Shown here: one piece after another, positions 1 to 8,154 of the stretch
Position numbering within the stretch: position 1 is the stretch's first letter
Layout: every line of letters starts with the position of its first letter
DNA from: Leptospiraceae bacterium
Lineage (GTDB): Bacteria > Spirochaetota > Leptospiria > Leptospirales > Leptospiraceae
NCBI GenBank assembly: GCA_027485405.1
Contig: JAIXRB010000116.1
Coordinates: 1 to 33,537, forward strand
Direction: 5' to 3'
DNA length: 33,537 nt
Made by a program: the position numbers and the translations under genes
Notes under the pieces: model-generated
Database searches by the model: none
The model's input: the letters and a program-made list of their open reading frames with translations, nothing else
What the model was told of the DNA's origin: nothing

Positions 1-804
1 CAATCAGGAAATCCAAACATTCTTATCAATGATGCATTGACGAGAGATAGAGCCAATCCAAAAGACCCGACTTCTATCCGATTCAGAGAAGAAAAGAACG
101 GTCTGAAAGATATTTTTGACTCCACGTTTGCTTATAAATACAATACAAAATTCGGGAAAGTTGTCACTGGAGCCTTTATCGCTAACAACCCCAACTACAA
201 TGTTGGTGTTGGTGATTTTATAGCAGGTATAGAGTTCCCTTTCCTGAAAGCTTTGAACCCTGCGTTCACTTCTTACTATAGAGTTTCCTCGGAAGGCGGG
301 GGCGGTGGAAATGGGACAAGCAATCATAGACTGTCTTTCAGCCATAAGCTTTTGGAGGACAAAGAGTTTAATATTACCTTAAGTTTAGCCGCAGGGTATC
401 AATACCTAAATAATCTATCAGACAGAAGGAGTGGTTTCTCGGACATTGCCCCAAAAGTTCAGTTTAACTATGGCGGTATGTTTCTGAGCCTTGTTGACAT
501 GATACGCCCCGATTCTAGTCTATGGGACACAACGACCGGTTTTGGAACCGCCGGTGTTTACAGGGATAACAATCATCGGGACGGGCGAGTCGAGGATCCT
601 TCAAAAGTTCATGGTCTACAGAATCAAATAGTCGTAGATTCAATTAGCAGATTTTTGGACAATTACAGTGCCATGAATTCTGGAGCAGACCCCACTGGAT
701 TTGGACGGGAGGCTATTAAAACGCAGCTCATTCAAAATTACCAACAGCAAAAATTTGTTGTCCATGTTTTGCATTTCACGATTGGTTATAGCTTAAAGTT
801 TTAG
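1..804 (+). CDS. Outer-membrane beta-barrel protein, C-terminal part (5' end outside window)
   Basis: The frame is open from the first base, so the start lies to the left and only about 267 C-terminal residues are present. No enzymatic motif is visible. The fragment is rich in Gly, Asn, Ser and aromatic residues, with short alternating polar/hydrophobic stretches typical of beta-strands, and a run of five glycines about 100 residues in. It ends in HFTIGYSLKF; a terminal aromatic strand ending in Phe is the classic signal for outer-membrane insertion by the BAM machinery. The reading as a porin or other barrel protein is inferred from composition and this C-terminus; the family is not recognised. 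The next gene begins 110 bp downstream and appears independent. Confidence 0.6.
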   Translation, partial: QSGNPNILINDALTRDRANPKDPTSIRFREEKNGLKDIFDSTFAYKYNTKFGKVVTGAFIANNPNYNVGVGDFIAGIEFPFLKALNPAFTSYYRVSSEGGGGGNGTSNHRLSFSHKLLEDKEFNITLSLAAGYQYLNNLSDRRSGFSDIAPKVQFNYGGMFLSLVDMIRPDSSLWDTTTGFGTAGVYRDNNHRDGRVEDPSKVHGLQNQIVVDSISRFLDNYSAMNSGADPTGFGREAIKTQLIQNYQQQKFVVHVLHFTIGYSLKF

Positions 805-914
805 TTCAATCATGGTATTGCACGCTTTGTCGTAAATTCCATTACATCTTTTCCGATGCCGTAAAAGTAAAGTAGTAGATGCTAATATTCCAAAATATAT
901 AGTAGTATACTGAT

Positions 915-2705
915 ATGCTTGAAAATATGAAGATCACAACTCGATTGGTGAGCTCCTTTTCTTTGGTCGTAGCTATTCTATTAGCTGTTATAGCGACAGG
1001 TTCCATTAACTTAGCTCGTTTTCAAACAGCTAATGGTTGGAACATTCACACCTACAAGGTTCTTCAAGAGACTAGTGAGATATTAGCGGCACTAGTTAAT
1101 ATCGAAACCGGTCAACGCGGATTTATGATAACAAATAAAGAAGAATTTTTGGAGCCTCTTATTGCTGGCAAAGAAAGTTTCAGAAAACATTTTGATATTG
1201 TAAAGAAGCTGACATCTGATAACTCAGAACAGCAGATGCGATTAGACGCACTTAATGACAGTTATAATTATTGGATGAAGAATGCGGTGGAAGTCAGTCT
1301 TGCCAAGCGTCGTGAAGTCGGTTCAGATTTGAGGCGATACGAAGATGTAATCTCGATCGCGGGCGACGGAAAGAAAGGAATGGATTCTATGCGCTTCATT
1401 CTATCAGAAATCGACGGTGCCGAGCGCACGTTACTTGAATCTAGATCAAAAGAAATGGAATCCCTAAGTTCATTTACTCAAGTAACTCTTTTTGTCGGCG
1501 GTTTTCTTGGCAGTGTTCTTGCCGCTGTTTTTGCATGGCTTACTATTTCCAAGATTCTTAGCCAGCTTGGAGGCGATCCAACATCTGCAGTATTAGTGGC
1601 TAACAAAATATCTGAGGGCGATCTAGATATTTCCTTTGAACTTAAGGCAGACGATACCAAGAGTGTTTTGGCCGCCATGAAGAGAATGGCCGAATCGATA
1701 AAGGCACTCGCCACAGACGCCAATACACTTGCGAAAGCGGCACAACAGGGCAAACTGCAGATGCGAGCAGACTCGGTTCGCCACCAAGGCGAATTCCGCG
1801 CTATCATAGACGGCATCAACAATACAATGACCGCGATGAGTGAACCAATAGCTGACGTTAAACGTGTTATGGCGGCAGTGGAACAGGGCGATTTGTCGAT
1901 TTCGATAGATGCTAATTACCAAGGTGATTTCGGTGAATTACAAGCTAGCGTTAACAATTCAGTAGCGAAACTTTCAGAAACCATCAGTCAAGTGACAATG
2001 TCCGCGATTGAATTAACCAATGCCTCCACTCAAGTATCTGCCACCTCGCAAAGTTTGTCACAAGCTAGTTATGAGCAAGCATCTAGTCTAGAGGAAACCA
2101 CTGCGGCAATAGAAGAAATGGCGGCATCTGTTTCCCAAAACAGTGAGAACGCCAAGACAACAGAGGGTATGGCTCAAAAATCAGCAAAAGACGCTTTGAT
2201 GGGTGGCGAAGCGGTAAAATCGACAGTGGAAGCAATGAAGGCCATTACTGGAAAGATTGCAGTTATAAACGAAATTACTTCACGAACAAACTTGCTCGCG
2301 CTCAACGCGGCTATTGAAGCGGCACGTGCCGGAGAGCAGGGCAAAGGATTCGCCGTGGTGGCTTCGGAAGTTCGAATACTTGCTGAACGTAGCCAAATTG
2401 CCGCACAAGAGATAGGCGCATTAGCAAAAAACAGCATGCAGACGGCAGAAAGTGCAGGCACCTTGCTCGACACCATGGTACCATCTATTCGAAAGACCGC
2501 CGAACTAGTTCAGGAAATCACATCCGCATCGAAAGAGCAATCTGCTGGTACTGGGCAAATCAGTAATGCCATGTCCAGTTTGAATAGCGCAACACAACAG
2601 AACGCCGCTTCGGCGGAAGAACTTTCGGCAACTGCGGAAGAATTAAATGCCCAAGCGAAAAACCTGCAAGACTTGATGGCTCAATTCAAAATCAATCGCG
2701 GCTAA
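915..2705 (+). CDS. Methyl-accepting chemotaxis protein with CHASE3-like sensor and HAMP domains
   Basis: This is a transmembrane chemoreceptor that would control the CheA kinase. The 596 residues show TM1 (about 12-32), a periplasmic helical CHASE3-like domain (about 40-185, with ETGQRGFMIT at 64-73), TM2 (about 190-212), HAMP-like segments (about 215-360) and a long cytoplasmic coiled coil. The signalling tip is conserved (TNLLALNAAIEAARAGEQGKG around 458-478). There is no C-terminal methyltransferase-tethering pentapeptide. Start: ATG 915 or ATG 927 (residue 5); neither has a clear Shine-Dalgarno sequence, and a TATACT hexamer lies at 906-911. The gene is visibly richer in G+C than its neighbours and its sequence style is proteobacterial, suggesting possible transfer. 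Its stop codon interlocks with that of the convergent cyclase gene. Confidence 0.93.
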   Translation: MLENMKITTRLVSSFSLVVAILLAVIATGSINLARFQTANGWNIHTYKVLQETSEILAALVNIETGQRGFMITNKEEFLEPLIAGKESFRKHFDIVKKLTSDNSEQQMRLDALNDSYNYWMKNAVEVSLAKRREVGSDLRRYEDVISIAGDGKKGMDSMRFILSEIDGAERTLLESRSKEMESLSSFTQVTLFVGGFLGSVLAAVFAWLTISKILSQLGGDPTSAVLVANKISEGDLDISFELKADDTKSVLAAMKRMAESIKALATDANTLAKAAQQGKLQMRADSVRHQGEFRAIIDGINNTMTAMSEPIADVKRVMAAVEQGDLSISIDANYQGDFGELQASVNNSVAKLSETISQVTMSAIELTNASTQVSATSQSLSQASYEQASSLEETTAAIEEMAASVSQNSENAKTTEGMAQKSAKDALMGGEAVKSTVEAMKAITGKIAVINEITSRTNLLALNAAIEAARAGEQGKGFAVVASEVRILAERSQIAAQEIGALAKNSMQTAESAGTLLDTMVPSIRKTAELVQEITSASKEQSAGTGQISNAMSSLNSATQQNAASAEELSATAEELNAQAKNLQDLMAQFKINRG

Positions 2706-4030
2706 AAGCCATCACCTAATTGATATAAAACTTTAGATTGTGTTTTGCCTTTCAAGAAGACTTCACCTCTGTTTTTAATGGGAATGTCCTTTAAAAAAGT
2801 GATCACCTCTTCGGAGGCGAGAATCTGAGAAGAAAGTTCCTTGTTCATTTGTTCAATGCGGGAAGCTACATTCACCACATCGCCGATCACAGTGTATTCC
2901 TTTCTTTCTGAAGAGCCTACATTTCCAGTGATCGCTTCACCACAATGAAGACCGATTCCAAAGTTAAAATTCTGAATATGCTCATTTTTAATCAGACGGT
3001 TCAATCTATTTCTTATATCAAGCGATGATTTGACTGCATTCAAAACATCTTCTCCTTCTGAGAGAGGTGCACCAAAAACTGCCATAAAACCATCACCTAG
3101 AAATTTGTTTATGATCCCATTATGAGCATTCACTGATTCGATTGATTCAGTAAAAACTTGGTTGAGAAAACGAATTAGAGCCTTTACATCCATTTGTTCC
3201 GAGAGCGAAGTAAAGTTTCTAATATCAAAAAATAAGATGCAAACATGTCGAATCTCTCCTTCTCTTTCCTCTGTTTGCTCTAGAAGTCGATTTACAACGG
3301 CAGGCGAAACATGTTGACCAAAGATATGGCGAATCTGGATCTTTTCTTTTTCCGCTCCTAAGGTGGATTGAATGGCTGATTTGATCTGTCTTGCCACAAA
3401 AGCTGAGATAAGGCCTGAAATCAGCAGTATATTGGATTTAGCAAAGTAGATAAATTGTCCAGCAAGCAGTGGATCTAGTTTTTCTTTGGGAGTAATGCTC
3501 AAAAGATAGTAAGCGAGTATGTTGAACTCGAAAAAGCTAACGAACCCAATGAACACCGCTAATTTTTCATTCAATCGAAGAGTAGCTAGAATCAAGAATA
3601 TAAAATATACAAATTCAGGAGGAGTTGCAAAAACCAAAACAGGAACTGGATAGTTTAATGAAAAGAAAAGTAAGGCGCAAGTTGGTATAGAAGACTCGAT
3701 AAAGCCACTCAAATATAAGATGCCTTTGTGAACCTTCTTTCCTTCGTTTACTTTTCTTTGAAAATATAGCCAAAGAAGACGAGCATAGAGCGCATTTGCA
3801 AAAAAATAGACCGCCGGAACCCAGTAAGGGAAGTCATCATCTGGAAGAAATTCTAAAAAGGACTTTCGAATGAGACTAACTTGGACAGAAAAAAGAACTG
3901 CTCCAATGAAAAAGAACCAAAAAAGAATTTTGGTTCTTATAATTTCTGATTTTAGAAGTTCCTTTTCAAAGCTTAAATCTAATTCGGAGCTTCGAAAGAA
4001 AAGTTTATTTATCGCAACTGTTAGTCGCAT
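2702..4030 (-). CDS. Membrane-bound class III adenylate cyclase
   Basis: Predicted to make cyclic AMP from ATP. The 442-residue protein has about six hydrophobic helices between residues 35 and 215, then a short linker (HIFGQHVSPAVVNRLL, 235-250) and a class III nucleotide cyclase domain (about 258-440). Catalytic residues look complete: metal ligands D269 (FFDIRNF) and D313 (FLGDG), substrate-selecting K309 and D384 (IGD), and N388/R391 (NVASR). The Lys/Asp pair favours adenylate over guanylate. The start overlaps the end of the upstream exported Cys protein by 26 nt, and the hybrid kinase gene lies before that, so the three may form a leftward operon. The stimulus sensed by the membrane part cannot be read from sequence. 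Confidence 0.93.
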   Translation of the reverse strand: MRLTVAINKLFFRSSELDLSFEKELLKSEIIRTKILFWFFFIGAVLFSVQVSLIRKSFLEFLPDDDFPYWVPAVYFFANALYARLLWLYFQRKVNEGKKVHKGILYLSGFIESSIPTCALLFFSLNYPVPVLVFATPPEFVYFIFLILATLRLNEKLAVFIGFVSFFEFNILAYYLLSITPKEKLDPLLAGQFIYFAKSNILLISGLISAFVARQIKSAIQSTLGAEKEKIQIRHIFGQHVSPAVVNRLLEQTEEREGEIRHVCILFFDIRNFTSLSEQMDVKALIRFLNQVFTESIESVNAHNGIINKFLGDGFMAVFGAPLSEGEDVLNAVKSSLDIRNRLNRLIKNEHIQNFNFGIGLHCGEAITGNVGSSERKEYTVIGDVVNVASRIEQMNKELSSQILASEEVITFLKDIPIKNRGEVFLKGKTQSKVLYQLGDGF

Positions 4031-4436
4031 TATTGAATTGGATTCGTTCTTCTTCGTTTGAGATCTTTTTGCCTAAATTGCTTTGCATTTGAAAGCAAGA
4101 GAATTTTTGCCCTTTACCTGCGGCGGCATTAGTAAAGCACTCACATACAGCTGCTATCTTTCCGTCCATAGAATCGGGAGGGTTCTTTTCTGTAGGAGAT
4201 GCCATCATGTCCCTTTCACATACCTGAAGATTTTCCGAATACTTGTTATAGTCTTCTGAGTCTTTTTTCAAGGCTTTGACATGCTTTTCTCTTAGTTGTA
4301 AGCATTTCTTTTTATCTTTTTCAAAATTAGAAGTTTTTGCTTTTTTTAAACAATTGCAAAGTTCTTCTGATTTTTTGTCCGGGTTGGCCTGTAAGGAAAG
4401 GGTGAAAAAAAGAATTAGAAAAAATAGATGTTTCAT
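4005..4436 (-). CDS. Small exported cysteine-bearing protein, function unknown
   Basis: The 143-residue product starts with a Sec signal peptide (MKHLFFLILFFTLSLQA, probable cleavage after residue 17). The mature part is Lys/Glu-rich and helical, with cysteines in CNC and CEC pairs plus several singles, which could form disulfides in the periplasm. Two similar halves may exist, each opening with a Cys-x-Cys motif (ELCNCLKKA and AVCECFTNA). The family is not recognised. It lies between the hybrid kinase (31-bp gap) and the adenylate cyclase (26-nt overlap) in one direction, so co-expression is likely; a role as a periplasmic partner of the sensor proteins is only a guess. No lipobox is present. 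Confidence 0.75.
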   Translation of the reverse strand: MKHLFFLILFFTLSLQANPDKKSEELCNCLKKAKTSNFEKDKKKCLQLREKHVKALKKDSEDYNKYSENLQVCERDMMASPTEKNPPDSMDGKIAAVCECFTNAAAGKGQKFSCFQMQSNLGKKISNEEERIQFNNATNSCDK

Positions 4437-4467
4437 TCCATTGAATGGATTCCAAAAATAAAAATGG

Positions 4468-6354
4468 TCAATCTATTTTTTGACTATGTTTTCGTAGCAC
4501 TTCAGAGATGTCTTTAACTCCATATGGCTTGGACAAAAAGTCATCAAACCCAGCTTTGATACAATCTACCCTTGTTTCTTCAAAGGCATCAGCTGTTAAG
4601 GCAATCATTTTTGGTTTTTTCCATCCACTATCTTCTAACTCGAAAGCTTTTGCTAAAAATTGAAAACCCGTCATTTCAGGCATATGTAAATCAACAAAAA
4701 TATAATCGAAAGCTAACTTTTGTATCAAATCAAAGGCTTCGGTAGGATTTGATTTCAAAGTGTACTTTTGTTGGAGTTGCTGTAAAACTTTTTCAGCAAC
4801 TAAGAGATTCACCTTGTTATCGTCTATAATCAAAATGGAATACCGATGTTGCAGGAGGTTTTGGATTTCGTTTGAACTTTCAATTTTGGGCAATTTTTCA
4901 ATAAATGGAATTGTGACTATAGCTTTTGTTCCTTGGTTTTCCTTGCTTTGGATGACAATACTTCCATTCATCAATTCTACTAAGTGTTTACTGATGGAAA
5001 GCCCCAATCCAGTTCCTTGGATCTTTACCGTTTTACTCGAGTTTTCTTGGCTAAATCTTTGAAAAATTTCTTTTTGGAATTCTTCTGAAATTCCAATTCC
5101 AGAATCTTGAACCTCGATTGCAATTAGGTGGCTCTCCTCATCTTTTTTTAAAACTTTGACTGAAAGGTCGATTGATCCTTGTATGGTAAACTTAATGGCA
5201 TTGCTGATCAGATTTGCAATGATTTGTCGCAGTCTATTCTTGTCTGCAAAGACATACTTGGGAGTCTCCGGATCTATACTTATAGATTCGTTTAAATTCT
5301 TAAGTCGTATTCGATCGCTAAAGAGTTTTAGAATTCCGTGCAAAAAGTATTTAAACTCAAAAATGCTTGGAAAGAGCTGAACTTTTCCTGCTTCTAATTT
5401 TGAAATATCCAGAATGTCATTGATGATCACAAGAAGACTCTCTCCTGATTCAGCGACTGTTTTTAAAATAGACCTTTGGTCGGGATTCAAAGGAGTCTGT
5501 AGCAAATATTCAGTGAGTCCCAAAATTCCATGCATTGGTGTTCTGATTTCATGGCTCATATTCGCAAAGAATTTTGATTTAGAATCTAACGCCCGTAGTG
5601 CATTTTGTTCTGCATTCTTTTCCTTTGTAATATCAGTGTGAGTGCCTGTAAATCGAATCACTTCACCCGCACTGTTTCGTTTAACAATACGTCCTCGATC
5701 TAAGATATAGCGCCAAGTACCATCTTTGTGTTGCATCCGATGAACGTTTTCATAAAAATCTGTTTTTCCTTCCATATGAGCTTGGATATCTTCGAAGCAA
5801 GATGCCAGATCATCTGGATGGACTTTGGATGACCAAGTTTCCAGTTTTTGTTCGATTTCACGGAAAGAATAACCCAACATTTCAGCCCATCGTTCATCAA
5901 AAATCACATCATTGGTGACCGGATTCCAATCCCACATTCCAAGTCTTGTGCCTTCTAAAACGAGGTTTAGGCGTTCGCTAAGCTCAAATAGTCCTTGTAT
6001 TCTCTTTTCTTCCCGAGTAACAACTTTTAATTGTATAAAAGATTCTGTGAGAGTATTCTCAATCCTTTGCAAACGGATATAAAGTGGGATAGAATCTAAA
6101 GTGAGATCCAGAATGACTTCATCTTTCTCTCCCGAAAGAAAGCCGCCTTCTGATTCTAAAGTTTTGAAAAAGAAAGAGTCGTGTTCAATGAGAACCATAG
6201 GCTCCTCAACCTTGTTGAATATATCCTTAGGATCAAAGATTCTTAAACTGGACGCTGTGAGAATAGCAGGGTAGGTCCAATGCTCATTGAGGAGATTCAA
6301 AGGATTTTTCGCTTCCATTGATAAATAAAGATTCTCAGGCAATTTTCTAGGCAT
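4468..6354 (-). CDS. Cytoplasmic hybrid sensor histidine kinase (PAS-HisKA-HATPase-REC)
   Basis: A 628-residue hybrid kinase with no evident membrane segment. Domain order: an N-terminal PAS-like region (about 35-115), a clear PAS/PAC domain (about 130-245, WDWNPVTNDV to DITKEK), a HisKA helix with phospho-acceptor H268 in ANMSHEIRTP, an HATPase domain (N box NLISNAIKFT at 381-390, G1 DSGIGI at 417-422, G2 GTGLGLSIS at 447-455), and a C-terminal receiver (about 505-625) with acidic D511/D512, phospho-acceptor D555 and K609. All key residues are present, so it should be active, ending in an internal receiver or passing phosphate to an unseen Hpt protein. The ATG has a strong AAGGAG four bases upstream. 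It heads the leftward set with the Cys protein and adenylate cyclase. Confidence 0.95.
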   Translation of the reverse strand: MPRKLPENLYLSMEAKNPLNLLNEHWTYPAILTASSLRIFDPKDIFNKVEEPMVLIEHDSFFFKTLESEGGFLSGEKDEVILDLTLDSIPLYIRLQRIENTLTESFIQLKVVTREEKRIQGLFELSERLNLVLEGTRLGMWDWNPVTNDVIFDERWAEMLGYSFREIEQKLETWSSKVHPDDLASCFEDIQAHMEGKTDFYENVHRMQHKDGTWRYILDRGRIVKRNSAGEVIRFTGTHTDITKEKNAEQNALRALDSKSKFFANMSHEIRTPMHGILGLTEYLLQTPLNPDQRSILKTVAESGESLLVIINDILDISKLEAGKVQLFPSIFEFKYFLHGILKLFSDRIRLKNLNESISIDPETPKYVFADKNRLRQIIANLISNAIKFTIQGSIDLSVKVLKKDEESHLIAIEVQDSGIGISEEFQKEIFQRFSQENSSKTVKIQGTGLGLSISKHLVELMNGSIVIQSKENQGTKAIVTIPFIEKLPKIESSNEIQNLLQHRYSILIIDDNKVNLLVAEKVLQQLQQKYTLKSNPTEAFDLIQKLAFDYIFVDLHMPEMTGFQFLAKAFELEDSGWKKPKMIALTADAFEETRVDCIKAGFDDFLSKPYGVKDISEVLRKHSQKID

Positions 6355-6358
6355 TCTA

Positions 6359-6373
6359 CTCCTTGTAAAGGAG
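6359..6373 (-). promoter_or_regulatory. Ribosome-binding site of the hybrid kinase inside a perfect hairpin
   Basis: On the minus strand the sequence reads CTCCTT-TAC-AAGGAG, with AAGGAG four bases before the kinase ATG. The Shine-Dalgarno sequence is therefore exactly complementary to the six bases before it, with a three-base loop. It supports the chosen start, and the hairpin could hide the site in mRNA. A regulatory role is inference. Confidence 0.55.
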
Positions 6374-6445
6374 ATAATTGGAACTAAAGGTCTTATGAAA
6401 ATTTAGCTTGAAAAAGAAATAAGATACGTTAAAACCTAATAGCTT

Positions 6446-7699
6446 ATGGAACCAACTAATATCTCACCAACTAGAGGAAACGGAAAAGACATCCTCTTGC
6501 AGGCTTTTCATTGGAATTTGGTTAAGACAAGTGGAACTGGAACCCTTTCCAATGTAAAACTATCTTGGTACGCAATTTTAACCCAGCAGGCAGAAAAGAT
6601 CAGAGACTTGGGAATCACTATCTTGTACTTGCCGCCTCCTTGGGTGGATGACTCGGAATGGAAAAGTGGAGAAAAGCATGGAGGTGGAGAGGGGTACTTT
6701 TGGCGGGACTTTGATTTGAACTCTCGCTATGGAACCAAGCAAGAATTAATTGATCTAGTAAAAGTTCTCCATTCCTTTCGCATAAAAGTCATTGTAGACA
6801 TTGTCTTGAATCATAGAGATCGATTTCGAATGCAAAAGGATGTTTGGGAGTATCCTGGTCCCGCTTGGAGAGTTTCCGGCAATGATACAGGCGGCGCTTT
6901 TTTTGACGGAAGTTGCGATTTAAAGATAGATCGACCTGAGGTGTATAGCCGATTCCAGTCGGCTTTGAACGAACTTTTAGATGAATGCCATGTGGATGGA
7001 TGGCGCTGGGATTTTGTTTGGGGGTATCACCCTAAAGATGTGTTTAGTTTAATAAAAGACACCACAAAACAAGAATACTTTTCTGTCGGCGAATACTGGC
7101 AGGCGGCTAGCATTCAGGACGATCCTATGTTCCAAAGATATGGTTCAAATGAGCGTTCCAGAATATTGGGATGGGCTAAAGAATCAGGTTGTTGTGTCTT
7201 CGATATGGTACTAAAGAAAGAGATCAATTCAGGAAATGCTAATTATTTAAAGTACGGCTTGAATCTTAGCCACGATCCCAAAGAAAGAGAATTGGTTGCC
7301 ACTCTCGTAGACAACCACGACACAGGAGCATCCCCATTCTCTCCGGCAAACGGTTGGGGGCAGAGAGTTTGGGAATGTCCCGCCTTTTTCAAATCTAGAG
7401 CCTATGCCTTTATCCTCTCTACTCCGGGAACACCTTGCGTGTATTGGCCAGATTATTTTGACTGGGGCTTGACTGAGATCAAAGACTTGATCCATATCCG
7501 TAAACAAGCAGGTATTACATTTAATTCGGAATGGGTCGATTTAACTGAGAAATATGGTGGATTTGCCGCCATTCTTAAAAATGAAAAAAAAGAAGAAGCT
7601 TTGGCTATCTCAATTGATTCAGGTCTTCATGATCCAAGTTCAGATTGGAAGGTTGCGGCTGAAAAGATTGGAGAATGGACGGTCTGGCTTAGGAAATAA
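6446..7699 (+). CDS. Cytoplasmic GH13 alpha-amylase
   Basis: Predicted to cleave alpha-1,4 bonds in glucans such as glycogen or maltodextrin. The 417-residue protein has the four conserved GH13 regions: DIVLNH (118-123), the WRWD segment with nucleophile D189, GEYW with acid/base E216, and VDNHD with transition-state stabiliser D292. The compact length, the N-terminal LLQAFHWN and the C-terminal TPGTPCVYWPDYFDWG resemble plant-type alpha-amylases and their bacterial relatives. There is no signal peptide, so it should act inside the cell, perhaps on stored glycogen. It is divergent from the hybrid kinase across 91 bp. No strong Shine-Dalgarno sequence precedes ATG 6446, but no better in-frame start covers the domain. 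Confidence 0.93.
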   Translation: MEPTNISPTRGNGKDILLQAFHWNLVKTSGTGTLSNVKLSWYAILTQQAEKIRDLGITILYLPPPWVDDSEWKSGEKHGGGEGYFWRDFDLNSRYGTKQELIDLVKVLHSFRIKVIVDIVLNHRDRFRMQKDVWEYPGPAWRVSGNDTGGAFFDGSCDLKIDRPEVYSRFQSALNELLDECHVDGWRWDFVWGYHPKDVFSLIKDTTKQEYFSVGEYWQAASIQDDPMFQRYGSNERSRILGWAKESGCCVFDMVLKKEINSGNANYLKYGLNLSHDPKERELVATLVDNHDTGASPFSPANGWGQRVWECPAFFKSRAYAFILSTPGTPCVYWPDYFDWGLTEIKDLIHIRKQAGITFNSEWVDLTEKYGGFAAILKNEKKEEALAISIDSGLHDPSSDWKVAAEKIGEWTVWLRK

Positions 7700-7760
7700 A
7701 AAAAAGAAAACCAATTAATGATTGTTTGATAAATCGACTAAAGTCCCACTTGGATTAAAA

Positions 7761-7764
7761 GAGG
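7761..7764 (+). promoter_or_regulatory. Ribosome-binding site deciding the start of the small eRF1-like protein
   Basis: GAGG lies five bases before ATG 7770. It favours this ATG over an upstream in-frame TTG at 7722 that would add 16 unconserved-looking residues. Confidence 0.6.
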
Positions 7765-7769
7765 ACAAT

Positions 7770-8132
7770 ATGTCACACGCAATCGTATGGTTAGACACAA
7801 AACATGCAAAGATTTTCGAATTCACAGAGACTACCAAGGAAGCTCATGGTGTTGCCCGAAAAGAACACCATACACAACATCACTCTGGAGGTGCAGACCA
7901 AGAATTGGAAAAGAAGTACTACCGCGCACTTTCCTTAGATCTTTCTGGCTATAAGGAGATAATGTTAGTTGGGCCTGGTTTAGGAAAAGATCACTTCAAG
8001 AAGTATTTAGAAGAACACAATAAAGATTTAGCGAAAAAGATCATTGGTGTAGAAACCGTTGACCATCCATCAGAAAATGAATTGATAGCCCTTGCTAAAA
8101 AATTCTTTAAGGCTCATCATATTCTCATCTAA
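7770..8132 (+). CDS. Small eRF1-domain-like 'translational machinery' family protein
   Basis: This 120-residue soluble protein begins SHAIVWLDTKHAKIFEF, followed by a His-rich stretch (KEHHTQHHSGG), then IMLVGPGLGKDHFKKYL, and ends with VETVDHPSENELIALAKKFF. That layout matches the small bacterial proteins annotated as translational machinery or host-attachment proteins, distant relatives of the eRF1/Rossmann-like domain. The biochemical role of the family is not established to my knowledge; ribosome-associated or stress roles are suggestions. It follows the amylase in the same direction by 70 bp and is convergent with the response regulator 22 bp away, with no clear terminator between them. 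Confidence 0.72.
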   Translation: MSHAIVWLDTKHAKIFEFTETTKEAHGVARKEHHTQHHSGGADQELEKKYYRALSLDLSGYKEIMLVGPGLGKDHFKKYLEEHNKDLAKKIIGVETVDHPSENELIALAKKFFKAHHILI

Positions 8133-8154
8133 TTTAGCTTAACTTACATTTAAT

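Noticed and set aside
805..914. Promoter for the chemoreceptor gene from the TATACT hexamer
   Set aside because: The hexamer is only a few bases before the start codon, no matching -35 box was found, and a leaderless transcript cannot be argued from this alone.
1478..2476. Several antisense open frames opposite the chemoreceptor gene
   Set aside because: They lie within a clear coding gene on the other strand, have no ribosome-binding site and show no protein-like features; they are codon shadows of a GC-richer gene.
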